DNA from: an uncultured Spirochaetales bacterium
GTDB taxonomy: Bacteria > Spirochaetota > Spirochaetia > Sphaerochaetales > Sphaerochaetaceae
Assembly (NCBI GenBank): GCA_944388965.1
Contig: CALXKL010000002.1
Span: forward strand, 62,001-126,000
DNA: 64,000 bases
Direction of reading: 5' to 3'
A program made the translations under genes and the position numbers. Shown one piece after another: positions 16,661 to 24,683 of this stretch; within the stretch, counting starts at the first letter, position 1; each line of letters begins with the position of its first letter. Under the pieces are notes generated by a model. It was not told the DNA's origin. It saw nothing but the letters and a program-made list of their open reading frames with translations, and searched no databases.

Positions 16661-17173
16661 CTAGTTCAGGGCCGATGTCAACCACAGCTGCATGAAGGAC
16701 TCCAGAGCGTCCTGTGATACATGCTCCAGCACTTCGGCCAGGTCGTATGTGTAATGCCTGCGCATCCCTTCCAGGCTCTTTGCAAAGAGCCTCTCGTCGA
16801 AGACGGGCGTAAGTGCGTCCACGGTGTCGATGAACGCCGACAGATCCCTCCTGTCTTCGGCGTAGGCGACGTATGGATCGTCCAATCCCATGACCCAGGC
16901 CAGGTCCTCGTAGTAGCCGAGCCTCTGCCTGTAGGCCGCAACAGGTATCGTGTCGCCGCTTGCAGCCTGTATGCCGAAAAGATCCTCCAACGTACCCTCG
17001 ATTCGTGGTAGCACGTCGGATCCGGCGACGACCTCCACGAGGGTGCCCGAGCGGAAGAAGAGCGCCCTTGCCTCCTGGTCGCAGGAGATGTAGAACGCAT
17101 CCACTTCATCGTCGGTGCACGAGACGAGGAACAGGAAGAGAGTGAGGACCAGCACAAGGCATCTAGCGCGCAA
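16661..17173 (-). CDS. Predicted lipoprotein, 170 aa
   Basis: The N-terminus MRARCLVLVLTLFLFLVSC is a lipoprotein signal peptide with lipobox FLVSC (cysteine 19). The mature part is acidic and helical, with no recognised domain. It sits inside the yqeK-rsfS operon where many bacteria have a LytR-CpsA-Psr gene; no such domain is visible here, so it is not a truncated version of it. It overlaps the yqeK end by 11 bases. Function unknown, probably periplasmic or surface-exposed. Confidence 0.75.
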   Translation of the reverse strand: MRARCLVLVLTLFLFLVSCTDDEVDAFYISCDQEARALFFRSGTLVEVVAGSDVLPRIEGTLEDLFGIQAASGDTIPVAAYRQRLGYYEDLAWVMGLDDPYVAYAEDRRDLSAFIDTVDALTPVFDERLFAKSLEGMRRHYTYDLAEVLEHVSQDALESFMQLWLTSALN

Positions 17174-17741
17174 ATCTTCCTCCTGACTCCAGGTATTCCA
17201 TGCATTCGCTGCTGACGCGGGCGAACTTCCTGTTCACGTCGTACGAGTACTCCCGTTCGCGGGAGAGCACGTCCAGCACCATATGCTCCAGATCAGGCTG
17301 CCCCCATATCTCCAGACGGTCGTTGTCGTCCAGATGCCTCCTGCCCTTCTCGGAGTAGTCCGCGACATACAGCACCGCACCCAGCGCACCCATGTGGCGG
17401 CTGGCGAGAGTATGATGACGGATCGCCAGGAACGCCCTCTCGTCCCAGATGTTCGTGATGCGTGGAAAGTACCAGGCTGCGACGGCTCCATGCAGCAGCA
17501 TCGGACTCTGCCTCTCCTCCTCCTCGACGTCGATGCGGTGTAGAAGGCAGAAGTCCAGCATCGCCTGGGCGTCCATGTACCTCGAGTAGTCATGGAACAC
17601 CGCGACCATCCTGGCAAGCTCGACGTCCAGGCGGAAACGGCGCGCAAGCACATCGCTGACCTCCACGACGCCGAGCGAATGCTCGAAGCGGGAGGCCTTC
17701 TCAGTCTCCCTGACGATTCCTTCCAGCGTGATATAGTCCAT
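17163..17741 (-). CDS. yqeK: HD-domain protein YqeK (probable symmetrical Ap4A hydrolase)
   Basis: The 192 residues carry an HD metal site in order: FEHSLGVVEVS, VFHDYSR, LLHGAVAAWY, AIRHHTL and YVADYSEKGR. YqeK proteins with this pattern cleave diadenosine tetraphosphate to two ADP. It follows nadD as in many bacteria, overlapping it by 41 bases. AGAGGAAC precedes the ATG. The region before the HD motif starts at MDYITLEGIV, the usual family length. Confidence 0.9.
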   Translation of the reverse strand: MDYITLEGIVRETEKASRFEHSLGVVEVSDVLARRFRLDVELARMVAVFHDYSRYMDAQAMLDFCLLHRIDVEEEERQSPMLLHGAVAAWYFPRITNIWDERAFLAIRHHTLASRHMGALGAVLYVADYSEKGRRHLDDNDRLEIWGQPDLEHMVLDVLSREREYSYDVNRKFARVSSECMEYLESGGRFAR

Positions 17742-18318
17742 GTTCCTCTATATACCTTGCGACCTCTGGCGGAAGACCCGTCATGTCCCCAGAGCGCACA
17801 TCAGTGCTCGAGGCATGGAAAGGCTCCACGGAGAAGAATCTTACAGCCGCACCCTCGGGACAATCAAGATTCACCCCGTCCCTGGTGAAGCAGACGAAGT
17901 CGACCAGAGCGCACAGGTCATCGTAGCGGTACCAGCGCGACAGGTCCGCCAGCAGGTCGTCGCCCATGAGGAAGCCGAGCCGCCCCGCGATGCCGAATCT
18001 CCTGTACATCTCGCATACGGTATCATATGTGTAGCTCACACCGCTCTTGTCGATCTCATATGAAGACAGGACAATCTCCCGTCCTCGGGCATCGACATGC
18101 TCAAGTGCAAGCGAGAGCATTGCCAGGCGGTCGGCGCCTCCTGCAGGGTGCGTGCCAGGCTTGAAGTTCGAAATCGATGCCGGCATCACGACGATGCGTT
18201 CGTAGTCGGTCAGCTCGATCGCCTTCGAGATTATGTACAGATGTCCGTAGTGGACAGGGTCGAACGTCCCTCCGAACAGGAGGGTTCTCCTGTCAGTACT
18301 CGTCCCTGTAGAAGGCAT
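17701..18318 (-). CDS. nadD: Nicotinate-nucleotide adenylyltransferase
   Basis: NAD biosynthesis: adenylates nicotinate mononucleotide. TLLFGGTFDPVHYGHLYI is the nucleotidyltransferase GxFDPxHxGH motif and the C-terminal SSTDVRSG corresponds to the ISxTxIR motif. The frame extends to 18357; I take the ATG at 18318 because it gives the shortest N-terminal tail, although it overlaps obgE by 26 bases and has no clear ribosome site. It is overlapped by yqeK at its 3' end. Confidence 0.92.
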   Translation of the reverse strand: MPSTGTSTDRRTLLFGGTFDPVHYGHLYIISKAIELTDYERIVVMPASISNFKPGTHPAGGADRLAMLSLALEHVDARGREIVLSSYEIDKSGVSYTYDTVCEMYRRFGIAGRLGFLMGDDLLADLSRWYRYDDLCALVDFVCFTRDGVNLDCPEGAAVRFFSVEPFHASSTDVRSGDMTGLPPEVARYIEEHGLYHAGRNRQGD

Positions 18319-19351
18319 CGTTGTCCACTCTGGTGGTGAAGCCGCCACCCTCCTCATCCTCCACGATGCCGCTGGTGGCGACCAGGTGGATGAAGGCCTG
18401 CTTCACGTCCTCCACCGTCTCGTCCATGTAGATGGACAGCGGATGGATATCCTTGCCTGCAAGACGGGCTCTCAGCGCTTCGAGACGCTCCTGGGCCCCG
18501 TCTTCGTCCAGCTTGCTGGCGATGATGACCTGGGGCTTCTCCAGAAGGGCCGGAGCATATGTGCCCAGTTCGCCGCAAAGGATGTCGTAGCTGTCGAGAC
18601 ACGACTCGTCCGAAAGATCTATGAAGAACGCCAGCCCCTTCGTGCGCGATATGTGTCGCAGGAACTTGAATCCCATGCCCGCACCTCTGCTGGCACCTTC
18701 TATGATGCCGGGGATGTCGGCAAGTATGATGTCCTGATCGTCGTAGCGCATCGCGCCCAGCTGGGGTATCTTCGTCGTGAACGGATAGCCGGCGACCTTG
18801 CTTCTTGCGTTCGTCAGCATGTTCAGAAGCGAGCTCTTGCCCGCATTGGGAAAGCCGACGAATCCTATGTCGGCGATGACAAGAAGCTCCACGCCCACGC
18901 GCATATCCTGCCCCTTCTCGCCCGGCTGTGCGAAGCGCGGCGTCTGCCGGGTAGCACTGCGGAAGTGCCAGTTGCCCAGTCCTCCGCGTCCGCCCTTGAG
19001 GAAGACCCAGCGGGTCTCTCCGGTCAGGTCCTTGATGATCTCGCCTGTCTGGGCGTCCTTGATCACGGTTCCGGGAGGGACCGGGATCTCGATGTCGGCG
19101 CCGTTGCGTCCGAAGCATCTGTCGCCCTGACCGGGCCGGCCGTTCTCCGCCCTGTAGGTCCTGACCATCTTCAGATGGCCCAGCGTCCTGAGGTTGTCGC
19201 GCACGACGAAGACGACGTCTCCGCCCTTGCCTCCGTCACCTCCGTCCGGGCCGCCCTTGGGAACAAACTTCTCACGATGGAACGAAACACAGCCGTTGCC
19301 TCCGTTTCCGGAGGCAACGTCGATGTAGGTCTCGTCTGAAAAGCCGAACAT
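18293..19351 (-). CDS. obgE: Obg GTPase (ribosome assembly)
   Basis: The glycine-rich OBG fold occupies residues 1-158 (DVASGNGGNGCVSFHREK, GGPDGGDGGKGG). The G domain shows G1 GFPNAGKSS, G2 switch with PFTT and G3 DIPGI. The G4 position reads IASKLD instead of the usual NKxD, a change in the guanine-specificity motif. The frame is open 35 codons upstream, but inside rpmA; the ATG at 19351 has AAGGAT before it and the family start. It sits in the classic rplU-rpmA-obg order. Confidence 0.93.
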   Translation of the reverse strand: MFGFSDETYIDVASGNGGNGCVSFHREKFVPKGGPDGGDGGKGGDVVFVVRDNLRTLGHLKMVRTYRAENGRPGQGDRCFGRNGADIEIPVPPGTVIKDAQTGEIIKDLTGETRWVFLKGGRGGLGNWHFRSATRQTPRFAQPGEKGQDMRVGVELLVIADIGFVGFPNAGKSSLLNMLTNARSKVAGYPFTTKIPQLGAMRYDDQDIILADIPGIIEGASRGAGMGFKFLRHISRTKGLAFFIDLSDESCLDSYDILCGELGTYAPALLEKPQVIIASKLDEDGAQERLEALRARLAGKDIHPLSIYMDETVEDVKQAFIHLVATSGIVEDEEGGGFTTRVDNDAFYRDEY

Positions 19352-19358
19352 CTGATCC

Positions 19359-19613
19359 TTACTCGGCTTCGACGATCGTCGCGTACTTCCTGTTCTTCCT
19401 GACGATGTACTGGACAGTACCGGCGACCAGGGCGAAGAGCGTGTAGTCGGTTCCAAGTCCGACGTTCTTGCCCGGATGGATCTTCGTACCCCTCTGGCGG
19501 ACCAGGATCTCGCCAGCCTTCACGACCTGACCACCATAGCGCTTGACACCCAGGTACTGAGCATTTGAATCGCGTCCGTTGCGTGATGAACCACCACCTT
19601 TCTTATGTGCCAT
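19359..19613 (-). CDS. rpmA: 50S ribosomal protein L27
   Basis: The 84 residues start [17 protein letters not shown], the conserved N-terminal arm that reaches the peptidyl-transferase centre. There is no Firmicutes-type N-terminal extension, and no prp protease gene between rplU and rpmA (a 12-base gap), so N-terminal processing is not expected. Confidence 0.97.
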   Translation of the reverse strand: MAHKKGGGSSRNGRDSNAQYLGVKRYGGQVVKAGEILVRQRGTKIHPGKNVGLGTDYTLFALVAGTVQYIVRKNRKYATIVEAE

Positions 19614-19625
19614 TCCTGCGCCTCC

Positions 19626-19937
19626 TTATGCGTTGATCTTGTCGATCGTGATCATGGTGTACTGCTGCCTGTGGCCCTGGGTCCTTCTGTAGCCCTTTCT
19701 CCTGTGGAACTTGTAGACCTTGATCTTTTCGCCCTTGACTTCGCTGCCGACGGTTGCCTTGATGGAGGCACCGGCGACGTAGGGAGTGCCGAACCTGGCA
19801 TTGTCTCCGTCGACGACAGCGAGAACCTTTTCCGTCTCATAGGAAGAACCCTCTTCCATGTTGAGAAGATCGACCTGCAGTGTCTCACCTTCTACAGCTT
19901 TGTACTGCTTGCCGAGAATTTCAACGAGTGCGTACAT
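19626..19937 (-). CDS. rplU: 50S ribosomal protein L21
   Basis: The 103 residues start MYALVEILGKQYKAVEGE and end with the basic HRRKGYRRTQGHRQQYTMI signature of L21. The frame is open upstream to 20015, but the family start is at 19937 with AGAGGAC before it. It is the first gene of a seven-gene operon running to rsfS. Confidence 0.97.
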   Translation of the reverse strand: MYALVEILGKQYKAVEGETLQVDLLNMEEGSSYETEKVLAVVDGDNARFGTPYVAGASIKATVGSEVKGEKIKVYKFHRRKGYRRTQGHRQQYTMITIDKINA

Positions 19938-19973
19938 GTTTTGTCCTCTGTCAGTTTTGGTTTTCCACTGCAT

Positions 19974-20003
19974 CCTATACACAAGGACGGACCTCATCAA
20001 CAA
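19974..20003 (-). promoter_or_regulatory. Candidate promoter of the rplU-rsfS operon
   Basis: On the minus strand TTGTTG, 18 bases, TATAGG. The leader of about 30 bases carries the AGAGGAC ribosome site. Confidence 0.4.
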
Positions 20004-20045
20004 CATCCGGCGCAAAAACGGGAACCGAAGTGGAGATTGTAATGA

Positions 20046-20069
20046 ATTCTACCTAACGACAGGTAGAAT
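20046..20069 (+). promoter_or_regulatory. Palindromic operator upstream of tetR
   Basis: ATTCTACCT and AGGTAGAAT form a perfect nine-base-pair dyad around AACGAC. It covers the expected -35 region of the tetR promoter (TACAAT at 20087-20092), suiting autorepression. It also lies upstream of the divergent rplU operon, about 110 bases from that start codon. Confidence 0.6.
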
Positions 20070-20098
20070 ACCCTTGAGTTTGATGCTACAATCGGGAC

Positions 20099-20638
20099 AT
20101 GACGAAGCAGGAGATCATAACCGCGGCTGCACACATCATCCAGAGCGAAGGATACGACATGCTGACCATGTCGTCGCTGGCACAGGCGCTGGACGTCAGG
20201 AAGGCGAGCCTGTACTACCACTTCGATGGCAAGGAGAAGCTCATCGATGCGATATACGACCACTACGAGAGGGAATGCCTCCATCTGGGCTTCAGCGTCG
20301 ACTTCTCCAAGGACGTCAGAACGGTCTTCTCAACGGCCCTGGCACACTGGAAGAGCATCTTCATGGCCCCTTCCCGCTCCCCGTTCATATCCCTGATCCA
20401 GCAGCGCAGGGAGATCGATGAGCGCGCATGGGACGATTCGAACAGCTTCCGTCTGATGATCGCCGGCCAGTGCGAGGCCATTCTGGACAATCTGGCCGCA
20501 TCTGGAAGGCTGAGGATCACATCGGCCAGGCTCATGTCGCTGATGCTATCCACGACTCTTTACGAAGGTCTGGTATCCCAGACGATAGACGTCGATGCAT
20601 TCGTAGAGGAGTTCATCCGCACGTACGAAGCGTCATGA
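20099..20638 (+). CDS. TetR-family transcriptional regulator
   Basis: The 179 residues begin with a TetR helix-turn-helix (about 5-50; TMSSLAQALDVRKASLYYHF is the recognition region, followed by DGKEKL). The ligand-binding C-terminal half is unassigned. A palindromic operator is just upstream. TACAAT ends six bases before the ATG and there is no good ribosome site, so the message may be leaderless. No co-oriented target gene follows; argS converges from the right. Its regulon is therefore unknown apart from probable autoregulation. Confidence 0.9.
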   Translation: MTKQEIITAAAHIIQSEGYDMLTMSSLAQALDVRKASLYYHFDGKEKLIDAIYDHYERECLHLGFSVDFSKDVRTVFSTALAHWKSIFMAPSRSPFISLIQQRREIDERAWDDSNSFRLMIAGQCEAILDNLAASGRLRITSARLMSLMLSTTLYEGLVSQTIDVDAFVEEFIRTYEAS

Positions 20639-20673
20639 CGGAGGCCTCCCGGGGCATTTCCTGAAGACGACGA

Positions 20674-20702
20674 GGCCGCTGCCGGCAAATGCGACAGCGG
20701 CC
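20674..20702. terminator. Stem-loop between convergent tetR and argS
   Basis: GGCCGCTG and CAGCGGCC form an eight-base-pair stem with a 13-base loop, symmetrical for both strands. There is no T run, so this is at best a weak bidirectional terminator. Confidence 0.35.
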
Positions 20703-20728
20703 ATATGAATGAAAGCCTCCGAGAAATC

Positions 20729-22558
20729 TCACATGGCGCTCAGGAACGGGATGCCGACTATGGCAAAGGCGTTCTTCAGCGTCTGCAGCACCATGCGCGA
20801 CAGTTCGACCCTGGCGACCACGAGCTCCTTCGTCTCGGCCTTGAGGATCTGGTTGTCATGATAGAAGTGGCTGAAGGTCTTCGCAATCTCGTACAGCAGA
20901 GCGCAAACCTCTGATGGATCGTAGGCCATGGCCGCCTTCCTCAGCGTCTCCGGGTAGAGTGCGATCAGCTTGACCAGCGTCTGCTCGTCCTGCGTGGAAA
21001 GAAGCGAACCGTCGAACGGAATGCCGTCGTAGCTCTCCTTCACCTCGTCGAACTTCGCCAGCATCGAGCAGATCCTTGCCCCCATGTACTGCAGGTATGG
21101 TCCGGTGTTGCCGTTGAAGCTGATGGACTCGGCCGGGTTGAAGATCATGTCACGATCCGGCGTGACCTGGAGCAGATAGTAGTTGAGAGCGCCAAGCGCG
21201 ATGTCGTGGCTCGTCCTCTCGACGTCCTCCAGTGCACTCTCCCTCTCCTTCTTCACGATCTCATCTTTCGCCAGAGCAGAAAGATTGGCAAGCAGGTCGT
21301 CGGCGTCGACGACGGTGCCCTCGCGGCTCTTCATCCTTCCCGAAGGCAGGTTGACCATGCCGTAGCTGAGATGGTGAAGCTCGTCGGCCCAGGAGTAGCC
21401 CAACACCTTCAGACAGTGGAAGAGGACCTTGAAGTGGTACTGCTGCTCGCTTGCCACGACGTAGATCATGCTGTCGAATGGCCAGTCCTCATGCCGGCTG
21501 ACAGCCGTTCCGAGGTCCTGGGTGATATAGATGGAGGTGCCGTCTTTTCTCAGAAGGACCTTCCTGTCCAGGCCGATGTCTTCAAGATCGATCTGAACCG
21601 AACCGTCATCGGCGCGGAAGAAGACGCCCATGTCCAGACCCTTCATGACCTCGCTCTTGCCGAGCTTGTATGTGTCGGACTCGTAGTAGAACCTGTCGAA
21701 GCTGATGCCCATGTCGCGGTAGCTTCTCTCCAGGCCTTCAAGCGTCCAGTCGTTCATCTTCCGCCACAGCGCGACCGTCTCCGGATCCCCCTGCTCCCAC
21801 TTGACGAGCATCTCCTGGGGCTCCCTGTTGGCCTCGGCCTCGCCCTGGGCCTTGAGGGCCTCCTTCTGCTTCTCGTCGGCCTCCGGATGCTGTTCGAGAA
21901 GGCGCTTGATGCACTCCTTCTCGTAATCGGCATAGCGCACGTAGTAGCGGCCGACGAAATGGTCGCCCTTCTCGCCTGTGGATTCGGGTGTCTCGCCGCC
22001 GCCGAATGTCTTGTAGGCCCACATGCTCTTGCAGATGTGCACACCGCGGTTGTTGATCAGGTTGACCTTCATCACATCGGCCCCCTGGCTCTTCATCAGT
22101 CCGGTCACGGCCATGCCGAGGCTGTCGTTCCTCATGTGTCCCAGGTGGAGCGGCTTGTTGGTGTTCGGGCAGGAGAACTCGATCATGATGCGACGGCCCG
22201 CCATCGCATCACCCTTTCCGTAGTCGTCGCCCTGGGCAAGGACGACGTCGTGAAGCCTGTCGGCCAGAGCGCCCGAGTCGAGCTTCACGTTGAGATACGG
22301 TCCAAGCACGAGCATCCGTCCCATCGGAAGGTCCCCACGTAACTCGAGACGCGCCTTGAGGTCCGCGGCGATCCCGGCCGGAGCGCATTTCATCGCCTTG
22401 GCATATGCGAACATGGGGAATGCCAGGTCACCCTGCTCCGCCTTAGGCGGCTTTCCCACTGTGATTTCAGGTATCTCTCCGGCACCCTTGTCGGCTGCCA
22501 TCGAGGAGAGAACGTCCATGACGACTCTCCTCCAGTCTTCTCTTATCTGGTCGATCAT
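20729..22558 (-). CDS. argS: Arginyl-tRNA synthetase
   Basis: Class I synthetase of 609 residues. The N-terminal Add1 domain (about 1-120) is followed by the HIGH-type motif SCPNTNKPLHLGHMRN. A GRMKSREGTVV region corresponds to the KMSKR-like loop. The C-terminal anticodon-binding domain ends VGIPFLSAM instead of the frequent PERM tail. TTGATA, 18 bases, TAAGAT and only seven bases lie before the ATG, with no ribosome site, predicting a leaderless mRNA for this essential gene. Confidence 0.95.
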   Translation of the reverse strand: MIDQIREDWRRVVMDVLSSMAADKGAGEIPEITVGKPPKAEQGDLAFPMFAYAKAMKCAPAGIAADLKARLELRGDLPMGRMLVLGPYLNVKLDSGALADRLHDVVLAQGDDYGKGDAMAGRRIMIEFSCPNTNKPLHLGHMRNDSLGMAVTGLMKSQGADVMKVNLINNRGVHICKSMWAYKTFGGGETPESTGEKGDHFVGRYYVRYADYEKECIKRLLEQHPEADEKQKEALKAQGEAEANREPQEMLVKWEQGDPETVALWRKMNDWTLEGLERSYRDMGISFDRFYYESDTYKLGKSEVMKGLDMGVFFRADDGSVQIDLEDIGLDRKVLLRKDGTSIYITQDLGTAVSRHEDWPFDSMIYVVASEQQYHFKVLFHCLKVLGYSWADELHHLSYGMVNLPSGRMKSREGTVVDADDLLANLSALAKDEIVKKERESALEDVERTSHDIALGALNYYLLQVTPDRDMIFNPAESISFNGNTGPYLQYMGARICSMLAKFDEVKESYDGIPFDGSLLSTQDEQTLVKLIALYPETLRKAAMAYDPSEVCALLYEIAKTFSHFYHDNQILKAETKELVVARVELSRMVLQTLKNAFAIVGIPFLSAM

Positions 22559-22565
22559 GGGTGCA

Positions 22566-22595
22566 ATCTTAGTGAAAGAGGGTGCCTCTTATCAA
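22566..22595 (-). promoter_or_regulatory. argS promoter adjoining the start codon
   Basis: Minus strand: TTGATA (22590-22595), 18 bases, TAAGAT (22566-22571), seven bases, ATG at 22558. Confidence 0.6.
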
Positions 22596-22740
22596 GCAGA
22601 GAGGCGGCTTGAACCAAACGGTGATTAGCAGCAGGGTCACAGATCCACAGAGGGCAATGGGCCAAGGTCGGGAATCCGATGGCCATCTCCACCATGATGT
22701 TCTCATGGCCTCCTGCCCTTTCTCTTCCTGTTTCACTCAA

Positions 22741-22781
22741 ATACGGAAACAAACGGTACAGGCCGAAGCCCATTTCCGTAT
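22741..22781 (-). terminator. Inverted repeat immediately after birA
   Basis: ATACGGAAA (22741-22749) and TTTCCGTAT (22773-22781) form a perfect nine-base-pair stem with a 23-base loop; the right arm touches the birA stop codon. It is followed on the minus strand by TTGAG, without a strong T run. The rest of the birA-argS gap (22596-22740) shows no gene I can support. Confidence 0.4.
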
Positions 22782-23713
22782 CAGGCCTTGCGGATCGAGA
22801 CCTCTCCGGATGACAGATGCTCCACGCTTCCGTCCTCGTATCGCACCACGAGATGCGCATGGTCGTCCACGTCCAGCGCACGGGCCCGTCTCGTGCCTGA
22901 CGGAGTGATGACATCCACATCGAGTCCCAGGACTAAGCATCTTCTCCTGTATTCGTCTATGTATCCAGGCTCCTCGAGCGCCTTCATGACCTCGTGTATC
23001 TGACGTGCCGCATAGCGTGCCGGGGAAACGGGTGCATTCCCGTCGGCAAACAGCGAGGTAGCGATGGAGGATACATCGTCCGGGAAGGAAGGAGTCGTGT
23101 AGTTCACCCCGATGCCGATGACGACCTCATGCAGGGCATGGTCCTCCATCGACATCACGCCTTCGCACAGGATCCCCACGGCCTTGCGCGAGTCCACATA
23201 TATGTCGTTGACCCACTTTATAGCGCATTCCACGCCAAGGCTCTCGACCGCCCTCGCGACTCCCAGGGCGGTGCGTGTCGTGATGCTCTCGATGCTGCCG
23301 CTGACAGTCGATGGTACCACGATGGACATGTAGATGCCGCCATCCGGAGATGCGAACGACCGCCCTCTCCTGCCCTTGCCACCGCTCTGTCTTCCGGCGA
23401 CGACGACGAAAGGAGCCTTGCGACCGGACGAGACCAGCCGTCTGGCCTCGTCGTTGGTCGACGCCACCTCGTCCAGAAAGACGACGTCCATACCGCTGAG
23501 GGCCGAGATGGTCGCCCCGTCATATGAATCCGCGACGATTCTGTAGCCATGGTGTCTGACCGCCTCCAGCGCGACGCCGGAGTCCATCAGAGCCCTGACG
23601 GCCTTCCAGACCGCGGCACGGGTGATCCCCAGCCCCTCGGCCAGCTCCTGGCCGGAGACGAATGCCCCGTCAGCCTTCAAAAGCGTCTCGTATACCAGAT
23701 CCTTGGTGTTCAC
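22781..23713 (-). CDS. birA: Bifunctional biotin ligase / biotin operon repressor
   Basis: Attaches biotin to carrier proteins and, with its N-terminal helix-turn-helix (about 15-60, GLGITRAAVWKAVRALMDSG), may repress biotin genes. The catalytic domain shows GRQSGGKGRRGRSF (biotinyl-AMP loop), KWVNDIYV and KAVGILCEG. The C-terminal SH3-like domain is present (about 265-310). The start is GTG at 23713; TATAAT at 23722-23727 ends eight bases before it and TTGCAC lies 18 bases further upstream. It is divergent from cysE. Confidence 0.93.
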   Translation of the reverse strand: MNTKDLVYETLLKADGAFVSGQELAEGLGITRAAVWKAVRALMDSGVALEAVRHHGYRIVADSYDGATISALSGMDVVFLDEVASTNDEARRLVSSGRKAPFVVVAGRQSGGKGRRGRSFASPDGGIYMSIVVPSTVSGSIESITTRTALGVARAVESLGVECAIKWVNDIYVDSRKAVGILCEGVMSMEDHALHEVVIGIGVNYTTPSFPDDVSSIATSLFADGNAPVSPARYAARQIHEVMKALEEPGYIDEYRRRCLVLGLDVDVITPSGTRRARALDVDDHAHLVVRYEDGSVEHLSSGEVSIRKA

Positions 23714-23721
23714 GTCTTTGC

Positions 23722-23751
23722 ATTATATTTCCACACGCCGCACCGGTGCAA
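23722..23751 (-). promoter_or_regulatory. birA promoter
   Basis: Minus strand TTGCAC (23746-23751), 18 bases, TATAAT (23722-23727), eight bases, GTG start. No BirA-type palindrome was recognised here. Confidence 0.55.
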
Positions 23752-23791
23752 TCGCCGTCCGGGGTGCTGGCGCATGTGCACCCTCAGGCAA

Positions 23792-23797
23792 TATAAT
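23792..23797 (+). promoter_or_regulatory. -10 box of cysE
   Basis: TATAAT ends seven bases before the cysE ATG. No good -35 box is seen 16-18 bases upstream, so activator dependence is possible. Confidence 0.5.
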
Positions 23798-23804
23798 CCA
23801 CAGC

Positions 23805-24683
23805 ATGGAAAGCGACAGATACATAGACGACTATCTCTCGTCGTTCAGCCGTCTGGGCGACGTCCAGAGAATGTACAGGGGACTTGCGGACCTTCCCACG
23901 TACGATGAGATCGTCCGCCTCGAGACGAGTCTGCTCAATCTGCTTCATCCCGGCATCGGCATGGCGAAGGGCAATGGAAGCCTGGAGGATGCCGTGCGCT
24001 TCGAGATGGAGTTCTTCATCTCCCTGGCAAAGAGCATCGTGAGGAAGGCCTTCGCCTACCAGGACAGTGCGGGCGTGGATGCACAGGAAAGGACGGACGA
24101 GGTGGTCGACGACCTGATGAGGAACATGGGCCGGATCAGACAGCTTCTGAAGAAGGACGCCCAGGCCGGACTGGACGGGGACCCCGCCGCAACTAGCCTG
24201 GCCGAGATCATCATCTGCTACCCCGCCTTCAGGGCGCTTGCCGTCCATAGAATCGCCCATCATCTGTTCGTTCTGGGCGTACCTCTTGTACCGAGGATGC
24301 TCAGCGAACTCGTCCACAGCCAGACCGGCATCGACATCCACCCTGGAGCAAGCATCGGCGAAAGCTTCTTCATCGACCATGGCACCGGAGTCGTCATAGG
24401 CCAGACCTGCGTCATCGGAGACAGGGTGAAGCTCTACCAGGGCGTGACACTCGGCGCCCTGTCCTTCCCGCGCAACGCATGCGGCCAGCTTCTCAAGGGG
24501 GCCAAGAGGCATCCGACGATCGAGGACGACGTCACGATATACGCAAACGCGACGATTCTTGGAGACATCACGATAGGCAGAGGTTCCACAATCGGCTCCT
24601 CATGCTGGATCAAGACGGACATCCCGGCCCACATGAGGGTTCTCAACCGCGAACCGGAGATGGTGCTGGTCAGCAAACGCTGA
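23805..24683 (+). CDS. cysE: Serine O-acetyltransferase
   Basis: First committed step of cysteine synthesis: acetylates serine with acetyl-CoA. The 292 residues have an alpha-helical N-terminal domain (about 1-165) and a left-handed beta-helix of hexapeptide repeats (about 180-280), including GIDIHPGASIGESFFIDHGTG with the catalytic Asp/His. The frame runs upstream to 23622, but the ATG at 23805 follows the TATAAT box by seven bases. The end overlaps the convergent mtaB gene by 14 bases. Confidence 0.93.
   Translation: MESDRYIDDYLSSFSRLGDVQRMYRGLADLPTYDEIVRLETSLLNLLHPGIGMAKGNGSLEDAVRFEMEFFISLAKSIVRKAFAYQDSAGVDAQERTDEVVDDLMRNMGRIRQLLKKDAQAGLDGDPAATSLAEIIICYPAFRALAVHRIAHHLFVLGVPLVPRMLSELVHSQTGIDIHPGASIGESFFIDHGTGVVIGQTCVIGDRVKLYQGVTLGALSFPRNACGQLLKGAKRHPTIEDDVTIYANATILGDITIGRGSTIGSSCWIKTDIPAHMRVLNREPEMVLVSKR

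Noticed and set aside
21206-22342. 378-codon plus-strand frame opposite argS
   Set aside because: It is antisense to a fully conserved argS gene and has no family resemblance or ribosome site.
22555-22920. Minus-strand frame across the birA-argS gap
   Set aside because: Overlaps the end of birA in another frame and runs over the argS promoter; the stretch of odd Trp/Cys-containing residues has no recognisable domain. The gap could hide a small RNA, but no known RNA motif was seen.
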